The translations under genes were made by a program, and so were the position numbers. 64,000 nucleotides of DNA, taken from positions 2,991,001 to 3,055,000 of the forward strand of contig NZ_CP117267.1 in assembly GCF_007000325.2 (NCBI RefSeq), in the 5' to 3' direction. Positions within the stretch are counted from its first letter, which is position 1. Each line of letters begins with the position of its first letter. The stretch is from Rhizobium rhododendri (lineage in GTDB: Bacteria; Pseudomonadota; Alphaproteobacteria; Rhizobiales; Rhizobiaceae). This document shows, piece by piece, positions 57,080-64,000 of this stretch. The notes under the pieces were generated by a model. It saw nothing but the letters and a program-made list of their open reading frames with translations, was not told the origin of the DNA and did no database searches.

Positions 57080-57224
57080 CCACCGCTCTCAGGGAGGGGT
57101 GATAAACGTCGGACGCGACCTATATGAAAGGCGTCGGCCTTTGAGCCGGCGGGGCTAGGCGCCGGACCGCAGTCGGTTCGCGCCGCCCCGCATTCCGATT
57201 GAACATCATTTCCGGAGAGACAGT

Positions 57225-58055
57225 GTGACCGATCAAACCAGCATCACGTTTAACGACGGCCGTTCCATTCCCCAGGTCGGGCTCGGCGTCTGGCAGACGC
57301 CGAACGAGACAGCCGCACCGGCCGTGCGCGCCGCGATCGAGGCCGGCTACCGTCATATCGACACCGCCGCCATCTATGGCAACGAAGAGGGCGTCGGCGA
57401 GGGCATCCGCTCCTCCGGTGTCGACCGCAAGGATATCTTCCTCACCACCAAGCTCTGGAACGACGCACAGGGCTTCGACAGCACGTTGAAGGCCTTCGAC
57501 GAGAGCCTGAAGCGCCTCGGCACCGACTATGTCGACCTCTACCTCATCCATTGGCCGGCACCATCCAAGGACCGGTATCTCGACACCTGGAAGGCGTTCG
57601 TCCAGCTGCACAGCGAAGGCCGGGCAAAGTCGATCGGCGTCTCCAACTTCGCTGCCGAACACCTGAACCGCATCATCGGCGAGACCGGTGTTACGCCTGT
57701 TCTCAACCAGATCGAACTGCATCCGGATTTCCAGCAGCGGGCGCTGCGCGAGACCCATGAGGCACTCGGCATCAAGACCCAGTCCTGGAGCCCGCTCGGC
57801 CAGGGCAAGCTGCTCGATAACGCCGTGATCGGAAAGATCGCCGGCAAGTACGGTCGCACGCCGGCGCAGGTGATCATCCGCTGGCACATCGACGCTGGCC
57901 TGATCGTCATTCCGAAGTCGGTCACCCCGAGCCGCATTGCCGAAAACTTCAAGGTATTCGACTTCAAGCTCGATGCCGATGACCTGAAGCAGATCGACAC
58001 GCTCGACACCCCCGGCGGCCGCATCGGTCCGGATCCAGTCACCGCGACGTTCTGA
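57225..58055 (+). CDS. Aldo/keto reductase (2,5-diketo-gluconate reductase type)
   Basis: The gene starts with GTG at 57225, preceded by CGGAGAG. The 276-residue TIM-barrel protein has GYRHIDTAAIYGNEEGVG (catalytic Asp and Tyr), TKLW (catalytic Lys) and LYLIHWP (catalytic His), then the NADPH-binding IPKSVTPSRIAENF. It resembles DkgA/DkgB. It reduces small aldehydes or ketones with NADPH. Substrate not predictable; it is a stand-alone gene. Confidence 0.94.
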   Translation: MTDQTSITFNDGRSIPQVGLGVWQTPNETAAPAVRAAIEAGYRHIDTAAIYGNEEGVGEGIRSSGVDRKDIFLTTKLWNDAQGFDSTLKAFDESLKRLGTDYVDLYLIHWPAPSKDRYLDTWKAFVQLHSEGRAKSIGVSNFAAEHLNRIIGETGVTPVLNQIELHPDFQQRALRETHEALGIKTQSWSPLGQGKLLDNAVIGKIAGKYGRTPAQVIIRWHIDAGLIVIPKSVTPSRIAENFKVFDFKLDADDLKQIDTLDTPGGRIGPDPVTATF

Positions 58056-58151
58056 TCTCGCCTTCGCGCAAAATTTCCCGCTCCCGTCTGGCCTGCCGGC
58101 CGGGAGTGGGATAGGCATCTGGCATCGAACCCGTGACCCCGAGGGCCGCCC

Positions 58152-58691
58152 TTGAGCTTCCTGCATGATGCCTGGTCGTCGATCCAGCCTTTCCTTCACG
58201 AATACGGCCTGCTGACGCTCTTCCTGATCATCTACTTCGAATCGCTCGGCGCACCGCTTCCCGGCGAGAGCGCCCTCGTCAGCGCTTCGCTGCTCGCATC
58301 CCGAGGCGAGTTGAACATCGTCAGCGTCTTTTTTGTCGTCTGGGTCGCGGCCGTCGCCGGCGATTTCACCGGCTACCTGATCGGCCATTATGGCGGAAGG
58401 CCGCTACTGGAAAAGTATGGCTGGATGGTGCGCCTGACACCGGAAAGGCTGCACAAGTTCGAGGAGATCTTTCGGGTTCGCGGTCCGATCATCGTCGTCA
58501 CCGCGCGTTTCTTCATTCTCCTGCGGCAGCTCAACGGCCTGATCGCTGGCTCGATGGGCATGCCATGGGCCCGCTTCCTCATTGCCAACATCATCGGCGC
58601 CGCACTCTGGACCGCCGTGTGGGGCCTCGGCCCATACTTCTTCGGCGACTTCGTAGGACGAGGATTTACAGCACTGCGCTCGCTGTTCTGA
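58152..58691 (+). CDS. DedA-family membrane protein
   Basis: The start is TTG at 58152 (SFLHDAWSSIQPFL). The 179-residue protein has the DedA/SNARE-associated fold: FESLGAPLPGESALVSASLLASRG (near residue 32), GDFTGYLIGHYGGRPLLEKYG and RFFILLRQLNGLIAGSMGMPWARFLIANIIGAALWT. DedA proteins are involved in membrane lipid flipping and proton-motive-force homeostasis. The C-terminus is short relative to E. coli members. Confidence 0.93.
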   Translation: MSFLHDAWSSIQPFLHEYGLLTLFLIIYFESLGAPLPGESALVSASLLASRGELNIVSVFFVVWVAAVAGDFTGYLIGHYGGRPLLEKYGWMVRLTPERLHKFEEIFRVRGPIIVVTARFFILLRQLNGLIAGSMGMPWARFLIANIIGAALWTAVWGLGPYFFGDFVGRGFTALRSLF

Positions 58692-58863
58692 TGGGGGTAC
58701 TCCTCTCACTCTGGCAATCAGGATGGGCCGGTCTCAGTCGGATCCAGCGTCCCTTATCCTTGCACCCGCGAAGGCTGAAGGATGCGGGTTTGCTTGATTG
58801 CGGCGGGTTACGCGGATATGCAGGCAGGCACATCGTTTGTCTCAAATGTGCCAGGATAGAGCC

Positions 58864-59100
58864 ATGAAGCCCATTTTCGTTCAGCTGCAATGCGCCCCCG
58901 GCAAGACCTACGAGGTCGCCGATGCCATCTACCAGACGGAGCTCGTTTCCGAGCTCTATTCGACCAGCGGCGACTACGACCTCCTGATGAAGGTCTATGT
59001 CGGCGAGGACCAGGACATCGGCAAATTCATCAACGACACCATCGCCAATATCCCGGGCATCGTCCGCTCGCTGACGACGCTGACCTTCCGGGCCTTCTGA
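58864..59100 (+). CDS. Stand-alone Lrp/AsnC effector-binding domain protein
   Basis: The 78-residue protein is only the RAM (AsnC_trans_reg) domain: VQLQCAPGKTYEVADAIYQTELVSELYSTSGDYDLLMKVYVGEDQDIGKFINDTIANIPGIVRSLTTLTF. There is no helix-turn-helix. Such SraM-type proteins bind small ligands or pair with full Lrp regulators; the role here is unknown. Confidence 0.9.
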   Translation: MKPIFVQLQCAPGKTYEVADAIYQTELVSELYSTSGDYDLLMKVYVGEDQDIGKFINDTIANIPGIVRSLTTLTFRAF

Positions 59101-59289
59101 CGACGCGCCGCCCACAATCCGGCCATACCAAGCATACCTTGCCTCAGGGTCGCATTAACCCTTTCCCGCCGTATCCGCCGGCGACCGAGGCAATTTAGCG
59201 CTTCCTTAACTGGCGCAATGATTTGCTGACCCGAGACAGACACGACGCGTGTCAAGCCGGAGATCGAACTTTGGCGCGAGGGTGGACCG

Positions 59290-60489
59290 ATGACATTGGC
59301 GCAGGCTCATGGCCGCGATTTCAAAATTCCGGACGAACGACGACCCCTGATCGTCCATGTGGTGCGCGAGTTGCTGCCTGACGGCGAGGGCACGGACGCC
59401 GTCGCCATGCTCTGCCGCCAGCTATCGCGCCGCTACCGTATCCGCGTCGTCACCTGCGAGAACCCGGCTTCCGGAATCGCCGGCAACCGGCCAGCGCGGG
59501 ACACGATAGACGGTCTCGAGATCGTGCGGATTACCGGTCCCGGCAACAGCGTCTATCCTGCGGCGCTCGAGGTCTTCAGGCATATCGCTGATGCCGACCT
59601 GGTCCATGTCCACGGGGTCGACTTCTGCTTCGATGCTCTGGCCTGGGGCAGGTTTCTACATCGGCGACCGCTTATCGCGACCATCAGCTGCAACGTCCGG
59701 CACGCAAGCCGACACGAAGAGATGAAGAAGCTGTGGTTCAGCCTCGTGACGCGCCGCTCCTGCAAGGCCTATAGTCGCATTGCCTGCAGCAGCGAGCCGG
59801 ACCACCGGCTTTTCGACACCATCGTTGGCAACCGCGCGACGTCGATCGGCAGCGGCGCCGACGTCGCGAAGTTCGCCAACTGCGCCGCTCTCGATGCCCG
59901 TCGCCGGATCGTCACCATCGGCGGGCTGTCGTCGGAAGCCCGGCTCGACCGGCTGCTCGATGTGATGCAGGTGCTCGCCCCGCGCCATCCAGACTGGCAT
60001 CTCGACATTATCGGCACGCCCTCCGGTCTTGATGGCCAGTCGCTCAACGCTGACATCCGGTCGCGTGGCCTGTCGCGGCATGTCTCGCTGCAAGCCTCGG
60101 ACGACCATTGTACCATCCGAAACACGATGGCCCGCGCCTCGCTTTTTGCATCGGCCTCGGATAGCGCCGGCTCGAGGCTTGCCGTCATCGAGGCCATGAG
60201 CGCCGGCCTGCTGCCCGTGCTCAACAGCAACGACACCTTCCGGGCGCTCGCCACAGCCCATCCGGTCCTGATGCTAACCGATTTTTCCGGGGCGCAACGG
60301 TCGGCAAAGGCCCTCGAAGCCGCCTTTGCGCGCCTTGTAGCGCAGGGAACAGGCATTCGCGAAGAACTGCTCGGCATCGCCCGCAGCTATGCCTGGGACA
60401 AGGTCGCCGAGCGCTATGGTGCGCTGTATGACAACGTGCTGCCAGACCTTGAACGTGTGCCGATATGCGTTTACGGCGAACTCGCCTGA
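59290..60489 (+). CDS. Family 4-like glycosyltransferase
   Basis: The 399-residue protein has a GT-B fold: N-terminal HVVRELLPDGEGTDAVAMLCRQL, a DLVHVHGVDFCFDAL segment, and the C-terminal donor domain (DWHLDIIGTP, HVSLQASDD, SRLAVIEAMSAGLLPVLN, with the first Glu of the EX7E motif). It is preceded by GAGGGTGG. It converges on the GH2-like gene with 33 bp between. No sugar-nucleotide genes are nearby, so its product is unknown; I would link it to the DUF1839 gene cluster. Confidence 0.85.
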   Translation: MTLAQAHGRDFKIPDERRPLIVHVVRELLPDGEGTDAVAMLCRQLSRRYRIRVVTCENPASGIAGNRPARDTIDGLEIVRITGPGNSVYPAALEVFRHIADADLVHVHGVDFCFDALAWGRFLHRRPLIATISCNVRHASRHEEMKKLWFSLVTRRSCKAYSRIACSSEPDHRLFDTIVGNRATSIGSGADVAKFANCAALDARRRIVTIGGLSSEARLDRLLDVMQVLAPRHPDWHLDIIGTPSGLDGQSLNADIRSRGLSRHVSLQASDDHCTIRNTMARASLFASASDSAGSRLAVIEAMSAGLLPVLNSNDTFRALATAHPVLMLTDFSGAQRSAKALEAAFARLVAQGTGIREELLGIARSYAWDKVAERYGALYDNVLPDLERVPICVYGELA

Positions 60490-60522
60490 CGCACGATAGC
60501 TACGCCGGCGCCGCTCTCTACG

Positions 60523-63018
60523 TCAGATCGAGACGATATGCCGGCTGCTGATCGTGCCGATCTGCACGGCCGGCGGTCTATCGACCACGCCGGCATCCCT
60601 CGGGATGAGCTTGACGCGACGTGGCGCCCCTGGCGCGAGGTGAAACCAGTCGTCCTCGGCCCTGAAACCCTCCGCCTCGATATGGACGGACTGGGCGAAC
60701 CGCTCGCATTCGAGATCGACGAACCATGCGCCATCCTCAAAGACAACCGCCGCAACGATACCGGGCGCGTGAAAGGCCCTAGCCCTGCCGAGCGGGAAGT
60801 GAAAGGCCTCCGCCTGGATCGCGCCTGGTATCTTCGGGTCCGATACCAGCGACCGCAGGCGGGCAACGGTGACATCGTGCGACGGCGGTCCGAAACGAAA
60901 GGCATAGGTGGTGTCGAAGAAGGCACCGAACAGATTGGTGCAGGCGATCTCCTGGCTGGAACGGGCATCGAGCGTCAACTCGCGCCGGCCGCTGACGACA
61001 ACCTGGCGGCCGTCGCGCAGGGCGGAAACCTCGAGTTCCAGCGCAAGCGGCGCAGCAGTCTCGTTGATGACATGCACGGTAAGCCCGTTGGTGCCCTCGT
61101 CGGTCATCAGCACCTGCACCGGCCGGAACGCACGGCGCATCGCATACCAGACCGGCTTTGGCTCGCCTGTCGCATCGATCACCCCCCAGCCGGGGCCGGG
61201 CAGGAGGTCCTGCAGCGTCCAGACCAGCGCGCCACTGCAGCTCGAGCCCGTGCGCCGCCACTCGCCATAGGTCGCCTCCACCACCTCGCCGGTGGTGGCG
61301 CGCGAAAGGTCGAGATAGAGATTGGGGTCCTCGCGGCGCAATCGGGCCGGATCGAAACCGTAGAGTTCCTGCAGATAGTGATCGCGGACATCCTCGAAAT
61401 CCCAGGAAGCGCTGCGGTCGCGCGGTACACGGGCCTTCCATTGCGGGCTGTGGACGGCGGGAGCGGGCAGATGCGCATCGAGCGTGCGTTGCTGCGGCAC
61501 ATTGGCGAAGGCGAGGCTTTCGGCTGCGAAACGGACATGGGCGCGACGGGCATCGTCGAGCGGCCTGAGATAGGCGCCGACGCCATAGTAATGGGTCACG
61601 CCTGTATCGGGCGAGAACGGCATGGCGCCACCGACGGGGGAGTTGGCGACATAGGGCACGTCCGGGCGCCTTGCCTCGGCGACGGCCGGCAGGATCTCCT
61701 CCGTTACCGGGTTCATCCAGAACCGCTGCGGCAGTCCCATCATCGCCGCCTGCTGGTACATTTCACTGCCGCCGCAGATGACGGCCAGCGACGGCGACAA
61801 GCTGATGGCGTCGAGAAATCCGGCGGCCTCCCTCTCGACATGCGCATGAAATGTCTTGTCGGTTTTCGGATAATCGAAATTGGCGAACATCATGTCCTGC
61901 CAGACAAGAATCCCGAGCTCGTCGCAAAGCCCGAAGAACTCCGGCGTCTCATAGACCATCGTGCCGCCGATCCGCACCATGTTCATGCCGGCCTCTGCCG
62001 CCAGCCGCAGCCACGGCTCATAGGCGGCACGGTCGCCGGGCAGCCGGACGATATCGGCGCTAGTCCAGACCGCACCCCGGCAAAAAATGCGCTCGCCATT
62101 GACGACGAGGGCGAAATCCCGGCCATCGGCACCGCGATCGACTTCGATGCGGCGAAATCCGGTGCGGCCGGCGGTGTGGACCACACCGTCGATGACGAGG
62201 GCCACATCGTGGAGATCAGGCCTCCCATGGCTATTCGGCCACCACGGACGGACGGCGGGGATCGTCAGCGTCGCCGCCCAATGGCCTTTGCCATCGCTTT
62301 CAAGGTTTTGCTCGGCCCCGGCGCAGGAAAGTACGATGGCGCTGACCTTACCCTCCACCGACAGGGAAACATGCAGCCGCCCCTCGCCGCTCTCGCTGAG
62401 TTCAGGTCGCAGGACGAGATCGCGGATAGCGACGGGCCCCGGCCGCAGCAGCGATATCGGCCGCCAGGGGCCGACGGCATGAATCTCGGGGCACCAGCCC
62501 GGCATATGGCCGAGCAGCGTCGTGCGGACCATGCGCAGCCCCTGCGGCACGATCATCTGTGGCCGCCAGCGGGCGCGTGGACCGGGCTCTGCAAGCCTTG
62601 GCGCCAGCGCCCGAAAACATAAGCCCAGCTCGTCGCCGCCGAGCAAGGTGACCGGCAGGTCATGGCTTTCGAACATGCTCTCGCTGGGCAGAAGCATGAC
62701 GCCGTTGAGGAAGACCTCGCAGAGTGTCGCAAGACCGGCAAGGCGTAGCACGGCATCGCCAGGCGCTGCGTCGACCAGCCGGCAGAAATACCAAGCATCA
62801 CGATCGTTCAGTGGTTCCGGATGCTCGCGGTCGAAGAGGCCCGCCTTCTCCAGCGCTTCTGCGACGGTGCCGGGCACCGTGGCCGGGATGAAGGCTGCAC
62901 CCAACGACACGTCGGCGGGCGTCTGCCATTCGCCGGGAGCGGTGAGGACAAGGGTCCAGCCCTCGCCCAGCAGCGTCTCCTCAGCGCCGATGCCTGCCAA
63001 ACGCCCCTCGATTGCCAT
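60523..63018 (-). CDS. Glycoside hydrolase family 2 (beta-mannosidase-like)
   Basis: ATG at 63018 gives 831 residues. Domains in order are a jelly-roll sugar-binding domain (1-190, WYFCRLVD, RWRPQMIVPQGLR), an Ig-like domain and a TIM barrel. The putative acid/base Glu is in ICGGSEMYQQ (family consensus GNNE, so Asn is replaced by Ser), and the nucleophile is probably in FAAESLAFANVP. The barrel ends with GALVWTLQDLLPGPGWGVID. It has no signal peptide. It begins 8 bp after the DUF1839 gene, so the two are coupled. Mannosidase activity is uncertain. Confidence 0.85.
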   Translation of the reverse strand: MAIEGRLAGIGAEETLLGEGWTLVLTAPGEWQTPADVSLGAAFIPATVPGTVAEALEKAGLFDREHPEPLNDRDAWYFCRLVDAAPGDAVLRLAGLATLCEVFLNGVMLLPSESMFESHDLPVTLLGGDELGLCFRALAPRLAEPGPRARWRPQMIVPQGLRMVRTTLLGHMPGWCPEIHAVGPWRPISLLRPGPVAIRDLVLRPELSESGEGRLHVSLSVEGKVSAIVLSCAGAEQNLESDGKGHWAATLTIPAVRPWWPNSHGRPDLHDVALVIDGVVHTAGRTGFRRIEVDRGADGRDFALVVNGERIFCRGAVWTSADIVRLPGDRAAYEPWLRLAAEAGMNMVRIGGTMVYETPEFFGLCDELGILVWQDMMFANFDYPKTDKTFHAHVEREAAGFLDAISLSPSLAVICGGSEMYQQAAMMGLPQRFWMNPVTEEILPAVAEARRPDVPYVANSPVGGAMPFSPDTGVTHYYGVGAYLRPLDDARRAHVRFAAESLAFANVPQQRTLDAHLPAPAVHSPQWKARVPRDRSASWDFEDVRDHYLQELYGFDPARLRREDPNLYLDLSRATTGEVVEATYGEWRRTGSSCSGALVWTLQDLLPGPGWGVIDATGEPKPVWYAMRRAFRPVQVLMTDEGTNGLTVHVINETAAPLALELEVSALRDGRQVVVSGRRELTLDARSSQEIACTNLFGAFFDTTYAFRFGPPSHDVTVARLRSLVSDPKIPGAIQAEAFHFPLGRARAFHAPGIVAAVVFEDGAWFVDLECERFAQSVHIEAEGFRAEDDWFHLAPGAPRRVKLIPRDAGVVDRPPAVQIGTISSRHIVSI

Positions 63019-63026
63019 TGCCCGTT

Positions 63027-63986
63027 TCAGACCTGTCGTTCCAGAAGCCCGACCATGGCATCCCATGCATCCGCCACCGGATCAAGCGCCGTCTGCAGCG
63101 GCTCGAATTTCCGCCGCGTCACCGCCCGGGCGATCTGGAACTGCACCGATTTTGCAGCCTCGGATAGCCGCCGGGCTTGCGCACTTGCAGCCGCGAATTC
63201 CGGCGACATCCAGTCGAGATGGCTGCCGCCGAGTTCGAAATTTGCGCCAACCTGACGCAGCGTGTTGAAAGCATATTTGTGGAACACGCCGAACGGCCTC
63301 TCGGAAATCGCCTCGACCTGGGCGGCAAACACCGTCGCAAAGGCGCGGATCGGGTTGTCGCGCGGGCGCCGGGCAAAATGGGCTCCCAGCAGGCGACGGG
63401 CCGTCCGGCGGATTTCAGCTTCGGCCGGCGGCTGCAGCGGCAATTTAGCGAATTCCGTATAGGGCAGGAACGGCGGCGCACCTTCCGGCAGGTGTCGCTG
63501 GAAAACGCCATAGAAGTCCTCGCCGGAGAGCCGGAAAAAGCCGCCATTGTGGAAATAATCGAGTTCGCGGGCAACCGGGTCTAGCCTGTTGATCGCCACC
63601 GTCGTCTTGCCGTGCTCGGTACGGTAGGCGACGCCTTGCGTATCCGGCATATAGAACGAATCCATCTCGACGAGGCAAAGCCGCCCGCGCGCGATCTGCA
63701 CCGCCAGATGCCGTTCGACGTCGTCGTAGATGGCAAGTTCGGTGCAGCGGATGCCATAGAGCGCCTCGAGGTCCTCCAGCGGCACCTTGAAGAAGGTGAA
63801 CTGGTCGCCCTCGAAATCCTGCCCCATGGTGAAGCCGAGCATCGCCTCTGGCGGCAGGCCGAGCGTGTTCAGCACCTCGATCCACAGATCGATATAGCAG
63901 TTGGTTTCCGGCCACATCCGTTCGCTGTCGTGCAGCCGGTGGCGGGAATAGCCGGCAGGATCGAGCCCGGGAAATACTGACGGCAT
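63027..63986 (-). CDS. DUF1839 family protein (start may lie beyond the window)
   Basis: The 319-residue protein shows DUF1839 features: SERMWPETNCYIDLWIEVLNTLGLPPEAMLGFTMGQDFEGDQFTFFKVP near the start and VEMDSFYMPDTQGVAYRTEHGKTTVAIN in the middle. ATG at 63986 is usable, but the frame stays open to the window edge, so the N-terminus could be longer. I recall this family next to the amino acid:carrier-protein ligase genes of rhizobia. Function unknown; it may be an acyl- or aminoacyl-transferase in the same pathway. Confidence 0.85.
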   Translation of the reverse strand: MPSVFPGLDPAGYSRHRLHDSERMWPETNCYIDLWIEVLNTLGLPPEAMLGFTMGQDFEGDQFTFFKVPLEDLEALYGIRCTELAIYDDVERHLAVQIARGRLCLVEMDSFYMPDTQGVAYRTEHGKTTVAINRLDPVARELDYFHNGGFFRLSGEDFYGVFQRHLPEGAPPFLPYTEFAKLPLQPPAEAEIRRTARRLLGAHFARRPRDNPIRAFATVFAAQVEAISERPFGVFHKYAFNTLRQVGANFELGGSHLDWMSPEFAAASAQARRLSEAAKSVQFQIARAVTRRKFEPLQTALDPVADAWDAMVGLLERQV

Positions 63987-64000
63987 CCCGGCGATCAGCC

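Overview
The window is a chromosomal segment of an alphaproteobacterium, most likely a Rhizobiaceae member (Rhizobium/Agrobacterium group). The evidence is the high-GC coding style, the gene order acnA-ccmABCDG, dapF-mtaB-ftsY-yciB, ffh-chorismate mutase-rpsP-rimM-trmD-rplS-leuC and glnK-amtB-ftsK-lolA-xth, and the presence of DUF2794, DUF2585, DUF1223 and DUF1839 proteins. About 60 protein genes and one tRNA gene are supported. Most are core housekeeping genes. The accessory or fluid parts are about 6.4-11.2 kb, the repeat-bearing gaps, and the right end.

Layout. 0-6.4 kb: pterin dehydratase, low-molecular-weight phosphatase, ThpR, a TesA-like esterase divergent from a YbbA/YbbP-type ABC system, and a YbhL-type Bax-inhibitor protein with a structured leader. 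6.4-10.7 kb: a minus-strand cassette of four poorly known genes (one RhiA-like, one secreted) behind an AraC-type regulator. 11.2-15.4 kb: DUF2794, DUF1223 and aconitase. 15.7-19.6 kb: cytochrome c maturation genes ccmA-B-C-D-G, with ccmA and ccmB separated by a 1-kb tandem repeat array. 19.8-24.8 kb (minus): dapF-mtaB-ftsY-yciB-DUF2585, read right to left. 24.9-34.1 kb: a GIY-YIG protein, two MITE-like repeats, a candidate sRNA, the SRP/ribosome operon ffh to rplS, an amino-acid ABC pair and leuC. 35.2-43.4 kb: pipecolate/aminoadipate oxidation genes, a glucoamylase-fold protein, a general-stress ferritin-like protein, NAD synthetase and an IclR regulator. 43.6-50.6 kb: tRNA-Gly, ProX-like editing protein, a CnoX-LON-Trm112 group, a UbiH-like hydroxylase, TesB and glnK-amtB. 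50.8-59.1 kb: ftsK, lolA, xth, a cNMP-domain protein with an OmpR-type regulator, an L,D-transpeptidase, an aldo-keto reductase, a DedA protein and a stand-alone AsnC sensor domain. 59.3-64 kb: a glycosyltransferase facing a GH2 glycosidase-DUF1839 pair that continues past the window edge.

The most unusual material is repetitive. A 137-bp multi-hairpin element occurs four times; three copies form a perfectly phased 357-bp tandem array between ccmA and ccmB. Two 33-bp derivatives have exactly the size expected if the two arms recombined. Two 235-bp MITE-like elements sit upstream of ffh. A third inverted-repeat element lies inside ftsY and is translated as part of its N-terminal domain. Regulatory signals that could be read directly include a sigma-54 promoter for glnK-amtB, an EcfG/RpoE2-type promoter for the ferritin-like gene, palindromes at the starts of the IclR and AraC regulator genes, and a promoter-hairpin-terminator unit (candidate sRNA) upstream of ffh.

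All family names come from reading translated sequence and recalled motifs. No database search was possible.
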